From Deltaproteobacteria bacterium (GTDB taxonomy: Bacteria; Myxococcota_A; UBA796; GCA-2862545), in assembly GCA_016938035.1 (NCBI GenBank), contig JAFGVK010000173.1, forward strand, positions 1 to 41,267: a stretch of DNA of 41,267 nt, read 5' to 3'. Made by a program: the position numbers and the translations under genes. Positions 17,800-24,897 of this stretch are shown piece after piece. Numbering within the stretch: the first letter of the stretch is position 1; each line of letters starts with the position of its first letter. The notes under the pieces are model-generated. The model did not search any database. It was not told the origin of the DNA and saw only the letters and a list, made by a program, of their open reading frames with translations.

Positions 17800-18360
17800 C
17801 TAGTTGTCCTGTACGGACTTGGCCAGGTACTTGGCCGCGCGCTGGAAGTCCCAGCCCGTGCGGTCCCGGATGATCTGGACCGTGCCGGCCAGGCCGTGCT
17901 CGCCCACCATCGCGGCGACCTCCTGCTGGGAGGGGACGCCTCCAGCGGGGCGCTGCGGCTGCTGGCGCTGCGGCGGCTGCTGGACGGGCTGTGGGCGCGG
18001 CTGTGGCGCCGGGGCCTGGCGCGGCTGGCTGTGCTGCTGATCTCTGGGCTGCTCCCGCCCCTCAGCGACGGCCACCCCGCCACTCTTTCCAAAGTAGGGG
18101 TCGGTCCAGCTCTCCGAGGGCCAGTGCAGCGTGGGGAGCGCCACCCGCCGGGTCGGGACGGGGATCTCTGAGGGCCAGTGCAGCGTGTCAGGTCCAAGAT
18201 CCAGCGGGACAAAGCCGATGTTGACCGGGAAGTGCGCCCGCTCACCCTCCCGCGCGCTGCGCCTGCGCCAGATGTGAACATCGGAGAAGCGGCCGAGCAC
18301 CCACATCCCTCCGCTCGTCACCAAACCCAGGGCGAGGATGAAGGCAATGGCGCTGAACAT
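17800..18360 (-). CDS. Membrane-anchored protein with Pro/Gln-rich linker (186 aa)
   Basis: One N-terminal membrane helix (FSAIAFILALGLVTSGGMWVLG) is followed by a basic patch (WRRRSAREGER). A middle region carries the segment TLHWPSE twice, 19 residues apart, and then comes a long Pro/Gln linker (about residues 105-140). The C-terminal domain (QQEVAAMVGEHGLAGTVQII, then RDRTGWDFQRAAKYL) resembles the helix-turn pattern of the L7/L12 C-terminal fold. That is weak inference. I recognise no family. The ATG at 18360 has GGAG 6 nt upstream. The next gene on the same strand starts 2.3 kb away, and it is convergent with the exported protein gene. Confidence 0.65.
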   Translation of the reverse strand: MFSAIAFILALGLVTSGGMWVLGRFSDVHIWRRRSAREGERAHFPVNIGFVPLDLGPDTLHWPSEIPVPTRRVALPTLHWPSESWTDPYFGKSGGVAVAEGREQPRDQQHSQPRQAPAPQPRPQPVQQPPQRQQPQRPAGGVPSQQEVAAMVGEHGLAGTVQIIRDRTGWDFQRAAKYLAKSVQDN

Positions 18361-18390
18361 GGTGGCTCCGAGGCTTTGGGTGAGGGGAGT

Positions 18391-20745
18391 CTAGCTCCCC
18401 GACTTCCAGACGTACACCCTGCCAGCGTTCGCGTTTCCGTCCACGGTGGCGAGGGGTGCGGTGAGGAGTATGTCTGCGCGGCCATCGCCGTCGAGGTCGC
18501 CGGCTGGACCCGCGAGACCCAGCTGATCGCCGGGCTGCCCGGTGAAGCTGAGGTCCGCCTCGGCAGCATACAGCAGCGGAGCCCCTGTGAAGAGGCGGTA
18601 CGCGATCCGCGCGCCCGAGAACACGTACACCCTGCCCGCCAGGTCCCCGCTCTGCCCTGGGGAGCTGGCGCTGGGGGCGCTCACGCCCAGGTCTGGGTAG
18701 CCGTCCCCGTCGACGTCCCCCAGGTTGACCAGGTCGGTGCCAAACTCAGCCCCCGCCTCCTCCCCGGAGAGGATCAGCGGCGCGTCGGTGAGCGGGATGG
18801 ACCCCAGGCTGCTCACGAGCGAACCGGGGAACACCAGCACCCCCCCCGCTGCGAGCGGCCCGGAGTCAGGCTGAGGCACGGTCATCGCGGGGACGCTGAG
18901 GAACACCTCGGCCAAGCTGTCCCCATCGTCAAGCGCGTCCATCACCAAGGCACCGACCCCCGCCGCGCCCTGCCCGAGGTTGTCCAGGAAGGCGCAGTCC
19001 GCGGACTGGTAGTCGGTCACCACCCCCCCCAGCAGCTCCAGCCCCGAGAACAGCCAAGCCACCTCGGACGCGCTCCCGGGTGACACCACCAGCAGATCGT
19101 CCACCCCGTCACCCAGCACGTCCCCGCTCCCCAGCGCCATCGCGAAGGCGCTGTCACCGGCGGGTCCCGAGATGAGGAAGTCCTCGTTCGCCCCCGCGAC
19201 CGTGGGCGGGGACGCCACCCCCGCGGTGGCGGAGCGGAGGGTGGAGGACCTGTAGCCCGCCACCTCGCGGGAGGCGCCCTGGTCCCTGCCGACGAACACC
19301 TCGTCGTAGGCGTCGCCGTCGCTCAGGTTGAGGGTGGTCAGCCCGAAGCCCGCGTGGCCGTCGGTGACCGCGGTGATCACCACCCCCGGCAGGTCCTTGG
19401 AGCCGGTGGGGGGGGGGGTGCGGCTGAGGGACTCGCCGTCAAGCACATAGGTGGCGCTGTCGTCCACCACCAGCAGATCGGGGGTCCCGCCCGTTCCCAG
19501 CACGTCGCCTCCCACCGCCAGGGGGTAGCCCAGGTTGTGCCCGGCCTCGCCCAGGACCTTGGCCCAGGTGGTCGAGGACAGGATGGGGCCGGTCAGGGTG
19601 CTCTGGTGGTAGAGGGCCACCTGCCCCCTGCCCAGGTCTCCCTCTACCTCTGGCAGTCCCAGCACCAGGTCGACCTCGCCGTCGAGGGAATTCATCGCCA
19701 TCCCTACCGCGCTCTGACCCACCATCTGGTTGGTGGAGACGCCCTCGATCCGCGCGGCGAGCCCACTCACCGCCACCGAGGCGGCCAGGATGGTCACCGA
19801 GTCAGATGACGAGGGCCCCTCCTCCAGGTCGTCCTTGGACACCACGGTGCAGGTCCACACCTCATCGGGGTGGGTGAGGTCTGCGGAGAGGGTGTCGGTG
19901 TCCTGGTCGAGAACCGGATCCCCGTTGACCTCCCAGCGGAAGACGTCCTGTAGGACATCACTCGGATCCGGGTCCTGGGCCGGGATGTCGATGTGGCACA
20001 CGAGGTCCTGCATCGTGCTGGGTGCGACCGGGCGGATCGAGACGACCGGCGCGGACGGTGGTGAATTCAGGATCGTGAGGCGGTGCACCGCCTCACGCTG
20101 TGCGCCCCCGACGATGATCTGGCCGCCCGCGTCCGCGTCCGCGACCAGGGTGTGGAGGCCCCACACGTCGTCGCGCGCGGTCTTGTCGGCCCCGAGTGGG
20201 CACAGGATCGGGCTGTCCGGGTCGCCGTCCGTGGGACAGCCGAAATGCTCTGTCTCTCCCTCCTGCTGCCACCACGCGCTCAGGTAGACGCCCGGGCTGT
20301 CGGGATCGACCGAGTCACGGCCGATCTCGGCGAGGAGCGCGTCATCGGTGCGGGGCGCGGCGGGGGTCAGGGTGACCGTGGGATCGGTGGGAGCCATGTT
20401 GACGTGCACGATGATCTGCGCGGTGGTCTCGGTCTTGTAGTCGGACACCACCGCGCGGAGGGTGTGATCGCCGCCGCCGAGGGCGTCGGTCACCACCACC
20501 AGCGCGTCCTCGTCCTCGCCGCCCAGGGTGATCGTGGTGTCGCCCAGCGGCTCATCGTCGCTGTAAAGCACCACGGACACCTCCAGATCATCGGTGTCCC
20601 ACACCGACACCTTGATGGTGACCGGCTGCCCCTCGTTCAGGGTGCTCGCGTCAGACGGGGATTCGAAGCGCAGGCCCGGCGCGCTGTTCAGATCCAGCGG
20701 GGGGTGGCACGCGGCGAGGGTCAGGACGAGGGACACGAGAGACAT
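18391..20745 (-). CDS. FG-GAP / integrin-alpha-like repeat lipoprotein (784 aa)
   Basis: Lipoprotein signal MSLVSLVLTLAAC (Cys13). Residues about 25-330 are beta-rich Ig-like regions (for example EGQPVTIKVSVWDTDDLEVSV and SSPDSDS-type loops). Residues about 345-784 form an FG-GAP-type beta-propeller with repeated Ca-binding loops. These include DVLGDGVDDLLVV, LGDVDGDGYPDLGVSAPSA and DLDGDGRADILLTAP, each with a following GRVYVF/W strand. Such proteins are usually secreted or surface-bound and act in adhesion or ligand binding; the ligand is unknown. A run of 11 C on the coding strand (19408-19418 on plus, G) encodes TPPPT. Slippage there would shift the frame. The ATG at 20745 has GGAGGA about 8 nt upstream. 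Confidence 0.85.
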   Translation of the reverse strand: MSLVSLVLTLAACHPPLDLNSAPGLRFESPSDASTLNEGQPVTIKVSVWDTDDLEVSVVLYSDDEPLGDTTITLGGEDEDALVVVTDALGGGDHTLRAVVSDYKTETTAQIIVHVNMAPTDPTVTLTPAAPRTDDALLAEIGRDSVDPDSPGVYLSAWWQQEGETEHFGCPTDGDPDSPILCPLGADKTARDDVWGLHTLVADADAGGQIIVGGAQREAVHRLTILNSPPSAPVVSIRPVAPSTMQDLVCHIDIPAQDPDPSDVLQDVFRWEVNGDPVLDQDTDTLSADLTHPDEVWTCTVVSKDDLEEGPSSSDSVTILAASVAVSGLAARIEGVSTNQMVGQSAVGMAMNSLDGEVDLVLGLPEVEGDLGRGQVALYHQSTLTGPILSSTTWAKVLGEAGHNLGYPLAVGGDVLGTGGTPDLLVVDDSATYVLDGESLSRTPPPTGSKDLPGVVITAVTDGHAGFGLTTLNLSDGDAYDEVFVGRDQGASREVAGYRSSTLRSATAGVASPPTVAGANEDFLISGPAGDSAFAMALGSGDVLGDGVDDLLVVSPGSASEVAWLFSGLELLGGVVTDYQSADCAFLDNLGQGAAGVGALVMDALDDGDSLAEVFLSVPAMTVPQPDSGPLAAGGVLVFPGSLVSSLGSIPLTDAPLILSGEEAGAEFGTDLVNLGDVDGDGYPDLGVSAPSASSPGQSGDLAGRVYVFSGARIAYRLFTGAPLLYAAEADLSFTGQPGDQLGLAGPAGDLDGDGRADILLTAPLATVDGNANAGRVYVWKSGS

Positions 20746-20816
20746 GGGGAGGCTCCTCCGGTCCTTCTTCTAACCGAGAAGACCTCGCTGCGGGTAGTAG
20801 ACCCCTGCGCGACCCC

Positions 20817-20846
20817 TTGACATAGGGGGCCGCATCGCGCCAAGAG
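20817..20846 (+). promoter_or_regulatory. Candidate promoter for the alpha/beta hydrolase
   Basis: A perfect TTGACA (-35) at 20817-20822 lies 50 nt upstream of the hydrolase start. The best -10 after an 18-nt spacer is CAAGAG at 20841-20846, a poor match, so only the -35 box is persuasive. Confidence 0.25.
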
Positions 20847-20871
20847 TGGGTGTTCACCAGGGAGTCGCGTC

Positions 20872-21768
20872 GTGATGATGCACCTCGTCACCTTCGGCGC
20901 CTGGGCGCAGCGGTTGGGGCTCAGGGCGCGGGGCTTTCGTCCCAGGGTTGTCCACAGCGCGGTGGGGCCGGTCCATTTGTTGGAGCACCGCGCGGGGCAG
21001 GGGCCGACGCTGGTGGTGATCCACGGCATCGGCGCGGATCTGACGCACTTCTCTCGGGTGCTCACCGCGCTGCGCGCCCTGGGCGGGGTGGTGATCGCCC
21101 CGGACCTCCCGGGGCACGGCGCCTCCCCGCCGCCCTCCGGCGGGGCGGGCGGCCTGCGGACTGGCGCGCTGGAGGCGCTGGCGGAGGTGATCCAGGAGCC
21201 GGCGATCGTGTTCGGCAACTCGCTGGGGGGGCTGGTCGCGATCCGCTTCGCCCTCGCCTACCCGGAGAAGGTGAGGGGGCTGATCCTCAGCTCGCCAGGC
21301 GGCGCCCCGATGGAGGAGGCGGCGCTCAGGGGGCTGCTGTCTCAATTTCGGATGGACGCCCCCGAGAAGGCCCGCGCCTTCGTGCTGCGGCTCTACGCGA
21401 AGCGCCACTGGTTTACGCCGCTGGCCGCCCCCTTCGTCAGGGCCAGCTTCGCCAGGCCGTTCATGGAGCGGATCCTCGACGAGGCTACCGTAGAGGAGCT
21501 GGTCACCGCCGAGGAGATCGCGTCTATCGCGGCGCCGCTGCTCTTCCTGTGGGGCGGACAGGACAAGGTGCTGCTGCCGGAGAACAGGGACTTCTTCCTG
21601 AGGGCGCTGCCCTCTCACGCGGTGGTGAAGGAGCCCCCTCACTTTGGACACTGTCCCAACGTGGAGCACCCCCGCGAGCTGATCGCGGAGATCGCCAGCT
21701 TCACCAGGGCGGTGGTCGAGGGGAGGGCCCCTGCGGGGCACCGGTCCGTCGACAGGCCACGCCCATAG
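20872..21768 (+). CDS. Alpha/beta hydrolase
   Basis: A 298-residue alpha/beta-hydrolase fold enzyme with oxyanion-hole HGIG (51-54), nucleophile elbow GNSLGG (Ser117), acid WGGQDK (Asp231) and catalytic His260 in HFGHCPNVEHP. This is the complete triad of the esterase/C-C hydrolase group; the substrate is not predictable. There is a short cap domain between about 145 and 215 and no signal peptide. The start lies in GTGATGATG. GGAG at 20861-20864 is 7 nt from the GTG at 20872 and 10 nt from the ATG at 20875, so either is possible. It is monocistronic, divergent from the FG-GAP gene and convergent with era. Confidence 0.85.
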   Translation: MMMHLVTFGAWAQRLGLRARGFRPRVVHSAVGPVHLLEHRAGQGPTLVVIHGIGADLTHFSRVLTALRALGGVVIAPDLPGHGASPPPSGGAGGLRTGALEALAEVIQEPAIVFGNSLGGLVAIRFALAYPEKVRGLILSSPGGAPMEEAALRGLLSQFRMDAPEKARAFVLRLYAKRHWFTPLAAPFVRASFARPFMERILDEATVEELVTAEEIASIAAPLLFLWGGQDKVLLPENRDFFLRALPSHAVVKEPPHFGHCPNVEHPRELIAEIASFTRAVVEGRAPAGHRSVDRPRP

Positions 21769-21780
21769 GGGCCACCGCAA

Positions 21781-21795
21781 GAGATGAGCCATCTC
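21781..21795 (+). terminator. Small hairpin after the hydrolase gene
   Basis: GAGATG, loop AGC, CATCTC is a perfect 6-bp stem starting 12 nt after the hydrolase stop codon. No U-run follows (GTAAG). It is a possible weak terminator. Confidence 0.3.
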
Positions 21796-21940
21796 GTAAG
21801 AACCCCCTCTGCGAGTGGCAAGGCTGCCGACGCCACGGGAGAACGCTGATTTTCGCCGCAACGCGTTACGGACGAACCAGCAGTTTGGGAGAGGCAACGC
21901 AGCGGTGGGGCCTTCTACGAGGGGCCCAACCTTCCAGGGC

Positions 21941-21963
21941 GCCGACGCGCAAGGCGTGTCGGC
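21941..21963. terminator. Strong hairpin between convergent genes
   Basis: GCCGACGCGC, loop AAG, GCGTGTCGGC makes a 10-bp stem with one G-U pair. It lies in the gap between the convergent hydrolase and era genes. There is no U-tract, so factor-independent termination is uncertain. It could act on either strand. Confidence 0.35.
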
Positions 21964-22074
21964 CCGTGGTCGCCGTTCCCTGTGGAGGAGAGGTGATTCT
22001 CTGCGAGACAAGCCCAGGAACAAGGACGCGCGTTGAGAGGCCGGCGAACCGGTGCTAGCGCGTCCGTGCCCCAG

Positions 22075-23010
22075 CTACTTGTCGTAGCGATAGCCGGCCC
22101 GCTTGAGGCCGCGCGCGGTGCGGCTCCAGTCAGGGACCACGCTCACGTGCAAGTCCAGGTGCACCTTGCACTCCAGCACCCCCTGGATCTCCTTGCGGGC
22201 CAGGGTGCCGATGCGCTTCAGCATCTCGCCGCCCTTCCCGATGATGATCCCCTTCTGGCTCGCGCGCTCCAGCCCGATGCGGGCGAAGATCCTGACCCTG
22301 TTGTTGGTCTCGCGCTCGCTCTCGTCGAATTGCTCCACCTCAACGAAGGCCGCGTAGGGGACCTCCTGCTCGGTGAGGTGGAAGATCTTCTCGCGGATGA
22401 TCTCGGCCACCAGGAAGCGCTCGGTGACGTCGGCCCACTCCTCCTGCGGGTAGAGCGCGGGGGCCACGGGGAGCGCCCTGCGGATCTCGCCCTGCAGGGC
22501 CTCCACCCCGTCCCCCTTGAGGGCGGAGATGGGCACCGCCGCGGCGAGCTCTAGCGCCTGGGTCCAGGCGTCGATCACCGGCAGGGTGAGGTGTGGGGGG
22601 ACGATGTCGATCTTGTTGGTGACCAGGATGACCGGGGTCTTGGACTCAACCAGCGCCGCGGCCAGCTCCAGATCTTCCTCGTCCAGGATGGGGGCCTCGG
22701 CCTTGATCCGGGCAGCGTAGACGCTCATGTCGACGATCCACACGGCGGCGTCGGCGTCTTTGAGGGAGTCCATCGCCTGCTTGACCATCGCCTTGTTCAG
22801 CTCGGTCCAGGCCCGGTGGATGCCCGGGGTGTCGAGGAGTATGGCCTGGGTCTGGTCGTCGTTGAAGATCCCGACGATGCGGTCGCGGGTCGTCTGGGGC
22901 TTCGCCGACGTGATCGCCAGCTTGGAGCCGAGGATCTGGTTGAGGAGCGTGGACTTGCCGGCGTTGGGTCGTCCGATCAGGGCGACATAGCCGCAGCGGA
23001 AGTCACTCAT
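22075..23010 (-). CDS. era: Ribosome-assembly GTPase Era
   Basis: A 311-residue GTPase that binds the 3' end of 16S rRNA and helps 30S maturation. G1 is GRPNAGKS (13-20), switch I contains KPQTTRDR, G3 is DTPGIH, G4 NKID, and G5 ISALKGDG. The C-terminal KH domain has the GxxG loop GKGG (IIIGKGGEMLKRIG). Length and domain order are normal. The ATG at 23010 overlaps the accA 3' end by 8 nt. Era is often next to rnc; here rnc lies 8 kb away in a fusion gene. It is the last gene of der-mutL-miaA-accA-era. Confidence 0.97.
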   Translation of the reverse strand: MSDFRCGYVALIGRPNAGKSTLLNQILGSKLAITSAKPQTTRDRIVGIFNDDQTQAILLDTPGIHRAWTELNKAMVKQAMDSLKDADAAVWIVDMSVYAARIKAEAPILDEEDLELAAALVESKTPVILVTNKIDIVPPHLTLPVIDAWTQALELAAAVPISALKGDGVEALQGEIRRALPVAPALYPQEEWADVTERFLVAEIIREKIFHLTEQEVPYAAFVEVEQFDESERETNNRVRIFARIGLERASQKGIIIGKGGEMLKRIGTLARKEIQGVLECKVHLDLHVSVVPDWSRTARGLKRAGYRYDK

Positions 23011-24001
23011 GGGGGGTCTCCTTGGAAACAGATCCGTATTGTGCGAGGTGGCGGAACCGCGCTCTGCGGTCCGCGCGTAGATCAGGGGGGGTCAAGGGGG
23101 ACAGCTCCGCGAGGTGCCGCGCGATGGCGTCGCCGACCAGGGCGACCGCCTCAGTGGGATCGCGGTGCGCGCCCCCTGGGGGCTCGGGGATGATCTCATC
23201 GGCGACACCGAGCTGGAGGCAGTCGGGCGCGGTGATGCGGAGCGCCGCGGCGGCCTTGGGGGCGTCGGCCCGGTCACGCCAGAGGATCGCGGCGCAGCCC
23301 TCTGGCGAAATCACCGAGTACACCGCGTTCTCCATCATCAACACCCTGTTCGCTACCCCCAGCGCGAGGGCGCCGCCGGAGCCGCCTTCCCCCACCACCA
23401 CCGAGATGACCGGGACGTGGAGCCGGGCGAAGGTCTGGATCGAGCGGGCGATGGCCTCTGCCTGCCCGCGCTCCTCCGCGTCCACGCCGGGGTAGGCGCC
23501 GGGGGTGTCGATGAAGGCCAGCACCGGGAGGCCGAAATCTTCCGCCAGCTTCACCAGGCGCAGCACCTTTCGGAGGCCGTCCGGGCGGGCCATGCCGAAG
23601 TTGCGGTCCAGGTTCTCCTTGGTGGTGCGGCCCTTCTGGTGACCGACCACCAGCACCGGCACCCCGCGGAAGCGCGCGAGGCCGCCCACCACCGCCCGGT
23701 CCTCGTAGCCCGCCCTGTCGCCGGACAGCTCGGTCCAGTCGGTGCAGAGCCCGCGGATGAAGTCGAGGGTGTAGGGCCGCAGGGGGTGCCTGGCGAGCTG
23801 AGTGCGCTGCCAGGCCGAGAGGTTGGTGAAGATCCGCTCCTGGAGCCGATCCGCCTGCACCTCGAGCTGGCTGATCGACGTGCCCAGATCCACCCCGTTC
23901 TCGGCCTGGATGGCGCGGAGATCCTCGATGCGGCAGCGGAGCTCTATGAGCGGGCGCTCGAACTCGAGCGCGATCGGTGTGGACTGCTGGGACATGGTCA
24001 T
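23003..24001 (-). CDS. accA: Acetyl-CoA carboxylase carboxyltransferase alpha subunit
   Basis: A 332-residue crotonase-fold subunit that, with AccD, transfers the carboxyl group from biotin to acetyl-CoA, the first step of fatty acid synthesis. Diagnostic features are the N-terminal helical segment with Glu/Ile-rich coils, VLVVGHQKGRTTKENL, NFGMARPDGLRKVLRL, FIDTPGAYPGVDAEERGQ, and the oxyanion loop GEGGSGGALALGVANRVLMM. ISPEGCAAILWRD also fits. The start is ATG at 24001 or ATG at 23995 (MTMSQQ). Neither has a strong ribosome binding site, and I chose the first. It is 20 nt after miaA and overlaps era. accD is not in the window. Confidence 0.95.
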   Translation of the reverse strand: MTMSQQSTPIALEFERPLIELRCRIEDLRAIQAENGVDLGTSISQLEVQADRLQERIFTNLSAWQRTQLARHPLRPYTLDFIRGLCTDWTELSGDRAGYEDRAVVGGLARFRGVPVLVVGHQKGRTTKENLDRNFGMARPDGLRKVLRLVKLAEDFGLPVLAFIDTPGAYPGVDAEERGQAEAIARSIQTFARLHVPVISVVVGEGGSGGALALGVANRVLMMENAVYSVISPEGCAAILWRDRADAPKAAAALRITAPDCLQLGVADEIIPEPPGGAHRDPTEAVALVGDAIARHLAELSPLTPPDLRADRRARFRHLAQYGSVSKETPHE

Positions 24002-24021
24002 ACCGTGGGTGGTGGCTTGAA

Positions 24022-24897
24022 CTAACCGAAGGCGTGGGCCCCTGCCGCCAGCGCCGCGGGCAGGTGGTCGGGGAGCACCCTGGGGAAGCCGAGGCCCCGC
24101 AGCCAGGTGCGCTGCTTGCGGGCAAAGCGCCGGGTGTCGCGCCGGGTCAGCGCTAGGGCCGCGTCGAGCGGCAGCGCCCCCAGCAGGTGGGCGCACAGGT
24201 GCCTGTACCCCAGGGACTGCATCGGCTTGTGGGAGGGGCCATAGCCACGCGCCATCAGGGCCCGCACCTCGTCCAGGTAGCCCTGCGCCATCATCTGCTC
24301 TACCCGGGCGTCGATCCGCGCGTCGAGGTCGTCCCGGTCGAGCCACAGGCCCACCGCGCGGACCCTGTCCGGCGCCGCCGCGTGGGCCGCTTGCAGCTCG
24401 GAGAGCCGCACGCCGCCGCTCTGGAAGACCTCCAGCCCCCTGACGATCCGCACCCGGTCGTTGGGGTGGAGCCTCGCCGCCAGGGCGGGATCCACCGCCT
24501 GCAGCGCGCTCCACGGATCGGCGAGGGCCTCGAGCTCGGCGCGCAAGGCCTGGTCCACAGGGGGCGTCCGCACCAGCCCCCTGATCAGGGCGCTCAGGTA
24601 GAAGCTGGTGCCCCCTGCCACCACCAGCCTCCGCCCCTCGGCGAGGAGCTGATCGGCGAGCTCGACGAAATCGCCCGCGTCGAAGGGCTCGTCGGGCTCG
24701 CGCAGGTCCAGGCCGAAATGCGGGACCCTGGCGCGCTCCTCGGCGGAGGCCTTGGCCGTGCCCACGTCCATGCCCCGGTAGACCTGCATCGCGTCGGCAG
24801 AGAGCACCACCGCCCCCCAGCGCTCCGCCACCTCCAGCGAGGCGGCGGTCTTGCCCGCGGCGGTGGGGCCGCCCAGGACGAGCACCGAGGGGATCAC
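24022..24897 (-). CDS. miaA: tRNA dimethylallyltransferase MiaA
   Basis: A 291-residue enzyme that transfers a dimethylallyl group to N6 of A37 in tRNAs reading UNN codons. P-loop GGPTAAGKT is at the N-terminus, followed by SADAMQVYRGMDVGTAK, HFGLDLREPDEPFDAGDF, the VVAGGTSFYLSALIRGL segment, and the tRNA-binding part SLGYRHLCAHLLG. The TRRDTRRFARKQRTWLRG block is typical of MiaA. The start is GTG at 24897, overlapping the mutL stop (GTGA). The mutL-miaA order is widespread in bacteria. Confidence 0.95.
   Translation of the reverse strand: MIPSVLVLGGPTAAGKTAASLEVAERWGAVVLSADAMQVYRGMDVGTAKASAEERARVPHFGLDLREPDEPFDAGDFVELADQLLAEGRRLVVAGGTSFYLSALIRGLVRTPPVDQALRAELEALADPWSALQAVDPALAARLHPNDRVRIVRGLEVFQSGGVRLSELQAAHAAAPDRVRAVGLWLDRDDLDARIDARVEQMMAQGYLDEVRALMARGYGPSHKPMQSLGYRHLCAHLLGALPLDAALALTRRDTRRFARKQRTWLRGLGFPRVLPDHLPAALAAGAHAFG

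Larger units (their letters stand above)
21769..22074. other. Non-coding gap between convergent hydrolase and era
   Basis: 306 nt without a gene I can support. Frames open on both strands are short and lack start signals. It has a lower GC stretch around 21835-21900. It contains two hairpins, at 21781-21795 and 21941-21963, annotated separately. No tRNA-like cloverleaf could be built from it. Confidence 0.5.

Noticed and set aside
21840-21900. Possible tRNA on the minus strand because of a GGTTCGTCC T-loop-like string
   Set aside because: No matching T-stem, acceptor stem or anticodon arm could be drawn around it.
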